Below are positions 60,246 through 64,000 of a stretch of DNA of 64,000 bases, piece by piece (within the stretch, counting starts at the first letter, position 1; every line of letters starts with the position of its first letter). The DNA is from Stercorarius parasiticus. Taxonomy: Eukaryota > Chordata > Aves > Charadriiformes > Stercorariidae. The stretch lies in the NCBI GenBank assembly GCA_013396915.1, contig VWZL01002039.1:138169-202168 (forward strand), in the 5' to 3' direction. The translations under genes and the position numbers were made by a program. The notes beneath the pieces are model-generated. The model was not told the DNA's origin and ran no database searches. It saw only the letters and a program-made list of their open reading frames with translations.

Positions 60246-63200
60246 ACATGCATGTGGTGATGGGGATGGAGTTTGATGGAGCAGCTGCCCTTCTGCAGTC
60301 TCAGGCTCCAGTATCCAAACAGGGCCGCTCTAGCCTAAGGCCAGCCCACATTGCTGCCAGCTGCAAGCCCACTCACATTTATTTTCTTGGCATTAGGGGC
60401 AGAAGCAACCCCTGGGGCAAGTGGCATAAGTGGGGGTAGGGTAGAAGAGGGAGGAAAGGCCAGGCCGGACCAGTTCACTGGTGTCTCACACTGCTTTGGT
60501 ACCAAATGAAGCTCCAGTGCAATATTTCACCCTGCATCCCGGGAGTTACCAGCCCTTCCACTGGCACCTCACGCCGCAGCCAGGCTCAAGCTGCGCCACA
60601 GCATCAGAGGTCCGGCTCCAAGGACGGCGCCTGGTGAGGAGTGGATGCAGTTGCATGCAATTAGATTTGTTTTAATATTTTTCCTCAAAGCTTGGGAAAG
60701 CAACTGAAAAATGAATAAAAACAACTGTCTGTCTGCGCGATTCACAGCCAGAGCGATAAACTGCAGATTGCTCTGCTCTAGCAATTACCAGAAGAGAAGT
60801 TTTTCCACAAGTGGAGATGGGAATTTGCAGGAGGCCTCCAGATGAAACCTAGACAAACATATAAACAGAGTCCAACCCTCTGGCCGTGCCTCAAGCCAGT
60901 CAGATGCTGCCGGAGAGGGACTGTTTCTGGGGGCTATCAGATAAGACCCAGCAAGATGCTAAAGAAATGGCTTCCAGCGCAGGTTTGACACCCAAATATT
61001 GAGCTCAGCAAGAGGAGCAGAGATGCTTGGGGCTGTCGAAACCGGGCTGCAGGGCCGTGCCCTTTGCAGAGGGACTGCGTGGTTGTGTTCATGAATTTCT
61101 TTAGCTTCCCTAGGAGCTAATGTTGTCTCTGTCACGGCTGCCTTTCTAAAGAGAGGGACGAGAAGGAAAGGCAGAGTGTGAGAGAAAAGTAAACAAGGAA
61201 GAGAAGAGCAGGGTGCCCATGCAAAAATCACAAGAATTAGAAGTAGAGGCTTACGTAAGACCCACACAGCGTCTGCAGGTTTGGCAAAGCAGCCAGGAGG
61301 GCTCCTGCTCCTCTCGCGAGAGCAACTGGGAGTAGAGCGGGACTCTCCCACCAGGGAACCCTGTCAGCCTGTTGATAAACACGTTGGTGTTGAGAAGCTA
61401 AGTCAAATACAATTATTAAACTGATTATTCATATTGCATTCTGTTCACTGTGGGAAGACACTCCTTTTGGGGTTAGGTTTATGGGCCATACAGATTGTTG
61501 GAGTGAATCTAATTAGCAAGAGAAATCCAAATGGAACAATGACTGGTAATTGTTGTTAATGATGCAAGGGTATTATACCAGCTAAAATGAAATCTCGGGT
61601 TGCAAGCGGCGCTGAAAGGCAAACGAACATTAACAGTTGTACATTAAAACGTTCTACGAGTCCCTACCTGGCTGCAGTTAGGTGTGGTTAAGCTGGGCTT
61701 CCACCCATAAAACAGCAGTGACTCGCCAAATCCGTCCTGGCGGCCACTGGAATAAAATCCTGCAAGAAATGAATGAGCTGCAGAGCTTTGGTGGGAGAGG
61801 TGGTCTGGAACTGGCGTACGGGCTGAAAGTTATCCCCTGCTTTGCTTTCACCGAGGCAAACCTCAGCGGCCTCCAGAGCTGATTGGAAAAAAAAACAACA
61901 CAAACAGGATCCTTTTCACTTGCACAGTCCATGGATTGTGCCTCTGTGCAGGTGCAGGGCCTCCAGCCTGGGAGTCGGACCATCCCAGGCTCCCCAGCTG
62001 TTGGTGCTGCTCTTGGCACGCCTCTCCAGCTCCACCAAGCAAGCGTAGGGTGGGCCGACATCCAAATACTTTGGATTAAATTTGGATGGTGAATTATGCA
62101 ATACACACCGACACACACACACAAAGCCTATTTTGTTGCTTCTGCCACTGGAGGTGGGCACGCAGACCTTTCCGACCGCACGGCAGGCTGTGCATCTGAA
62201 TTCGTTGGATAGATCTGCTCCGCAGCCTGCATTTTGCTTAGCAGTCCCCAAACTAGAGTACTGAAAACTGGCACACTCGGGCTGCGGAAACTGCCGTGCT
62301 TAAACAGTCAGTGGAGCTGGGACAACTCATAGCAGTTGTGGATTTGTCCCAGCACTGAGCTTCAGCTCTCACTTGGGATGGCCCTGGTCCCTTGTTTCTC
62401 TCTTTTTAGCCTTCAGAATGTTTTGGACTGGTCTTCAGTTCAAGACCTATCTATTCCCCTGTGCTTTTTGGGTAGGATAGGTTTCTAAGAGGTGAATTGT
62501 ATAGAAAAGTTGTTTGGAAAGGTGGTACAAACTGCATAATTCTGTTTTTCAGAGGTTAAACGCAAGTTAGCTGGTTTTTTGGCAATACTGTAAATGTAAA
62601 TGTGATGGGAAGCCTGGACAGTTTCATTTTCTACTTATTCATCCTTCCAAACATGTGTGGGCAAGACAACCTGGTACAGACAAAAATGCAGACTCTCCCT
62701 TATATTACTCACTTTACATTTTCTGTGGTATAAAAGATGAGAGCTCTAACAGCCAAGGGTGGGAAGGAAAGAGGAAGAAAAAACGTGAGAGGGAGAGTTT
62801 TAAGACCACGGCATCAGATAAGACCTCCATACCTGCCGACCACTGAGTCCTTGACCAGAACGTGCAAGCTGGCTATTAAATATCCCTTCACTGGTAGAGT
62901 GAGTGTTGAAGACAAAGGTGGCCACTCAGCTAAAATGAAAATGTTTTACTTAAAACAGAAAAAAAAGTTTATATTAACAGCTGTAGAACTTGAATAAAAA
63001 CAAATGAAAGGGCTGTCAAAATCTAATCGAGATACTTTTGTTTGAAATAGCATTTAAGAGTGGTCTGAGATTACTGGTTTCTTGTAAAAACCCTCAAAAT
63101 TGCCACCTGAATTTTCAATCTTTTTTTTTTTAAGTTTAGCAATTTTTTTTAAAACAGATAGAAAAGAAATCTTTCTTCTGTGTAGTCCACCTCTTCCTGA

Positions 63201-63665
63201 CACAGGTTTTGAGTCATTATAATGAGTCCATTGATAGGCACTCAGTTTTGCCAAGGACGCATAAGGTTAAAAATTAAAAAGCTGTGAAAGTACTCAATAG
63301 GCTTAATGTATTTTAAGGACTTTTGTTTGAGTTTTTCCAATGACTGGCATAGAAGTTTTTTCATATACCCAAATTTATACCTACAATTGTATTTTCCACA
63401 GCTAAGAGTGTAATTATAACTTCATTTTTGTCTGTTAAATAAAATTATGAGATTTGTCTTTTTCTGTGCTTTTGTTTCTACAGGAGTATAAATGGTGATT
63501 TTTTTTATTTCTCTTTGCTATTCAGATGTGTCAAGGAATTTCAAAGAAAAACAAAAATTTACCATTGAAAACAAGATTTCTACGCTGTCAGGCAACCCTT
63601 TAAACATCAGGAATGAATTGTTTCTTTGCAAATTATTTGAATAAGAGAATGCATAAAAAAAAAAT
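60246..63665. other. Intergenic, no gene seen
   Basis: Unique sequence, AT-rich towards the 3' end. Includes a candidate regulatory block (61370-61690) and a short CA tract near 62101-62122. No coding or RNA gene recognised. Confidence 0.5.
61370..61690. promoter_or_regulatory. Candidate conserved non-coding element downstream of FOXO3
   Basis: AT-rich unique sequence with CAATTATTAAACTG near 61410, TGATTATTCATATTGCAT near 61421, the palindromic homeodomain word CTAATTAG at 61509-61516, and GTAATTGTTGTTAATGATG near 61546. No repeat signature. Enhancer-like by composition only. Confidence 0.28.
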
Positions 63666-63808
63666 CTCCATTTTTGGAGATATTCAAAACTCAGTTGAAC
63701 AAGGCACTGAGGAGCCTGAACTAGTGTAGAAGCTGGTCCAGCTCCGAGCAGGGGGTTGGATCATATGAGCTCCAGAGGTCCCTTCCAAGCCAAATGATTC
63801 CACGACAC
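63666..63808 (+). mobile_element. CR1 LINE 3'-end remnant
   Basis: Reads as the CR1 tail in order: GGAGATATTCAAAACTCAG, TTGAACAAGGCACTGAGGAG, AGCAGGGGGTTGGATCATATGAG, CCAGAGGTCCCTTCCAAGCC, then a decayed octamer (TGATTCCACGA). 5'-truncated and diverged. Confidence 0.82.
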
Positions 63809-64000
63809 TAAAATCGAGGTTTCTTACTTCACAATTTTTAGTATATTGTTTCTGCTTCTAGAGTTATTCCAGATTTGAACGCATCTTTTTTAATCAAAAC
63901 CTGGGTCTGAGTTCATTTATCTCTTCATTATTATCAGGTCCAGTAAATAAATCTGTTACCTTCAACCAGAAGGCTAGGGAATATTTAAAAATTACAAAGA
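63809..64000. other. Intergenic edge of window
   Basis: AT-rich unique sequence; nothing recognised. Confidence 0.6.

Noticed and set aside
1..64000. Bacterial-type systems (CRISPR arrays, operons, insertion sequences) or an unknown multi-gene system
   Set aside because: The window is vertebrate nuclear DNA with one split gene and LINE remnants; no regularly spaced repeats, gene clusters or RNA genes were found.

Overview
The window is vertebrate nuclear DNA, most likely from a bird. It carries the 3' half of FOXO3 on the + strand, and the recognisable interspersed repeats are almost all CR1 LINE pieces, including copies ending in the ATTCTRTG octamer array typical of avian/reptilian CR1. 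No mammalian SINE/L1 content is seen. Crocodilian or turtle DNA cannot be strictly excluded.

Layout. 1-20156 is the 3' part of FOXO3 intron 1, with no exon and no clear transposon, but with a CpG-rich patch near 13.84-14.17 kb and several AT-rich homeodomain-motif stretches that could be conserved enhancers. 20157-21557 is the last coding exon: it starts in recognition helix 3 of the forkhead domain and runs to the stop, encoding 466 residues. 34 nt after the stop a splice donor opens a 12.5-kb intron (21592-34098) inside the 3' UTR. 34099 to about 38340 is the terminal, wholly untranslated exon, ending at an AATAAA signal that overlaps a Pumilio motif. From there to 64000 is non-coding downstream sequence with CR1 copies (two well preserved and in opposite orientation, several very old), a 262-bp (TTTTTC)n array, small tandem duplications, a G-quadruplex-like run and candidate regulatory elements.

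Only one protein-coding gene is supported; all other long reading frames look like chance or repeat-derived frames. FOXO3 is the insulin/PI3K-AKT-regulated forkhead transcription factor, and the exon here carries the second half of the DNA-binding domain, the NLS/AKT region, the nuclear export segment and the C-terminal transactivation region. The 3' UTR carries seed matches for miR-30, miR-132/212, miR-29, miR-155 and miR-182, so much of the visible regulation is post-transcriptional. I found no evidence for an exotic or undescribed system. The most interesting points are the 3'-UTR intron placed just inside the NMD-safe distance, the loss of the methionine equivalent to human Met221 (the start reported for a short human isoform), the Pumilio/poly(A)-signal overlap, and the LINE remnants. 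Comparisons with human FOXO3 are from memory, not from an alignment run here.
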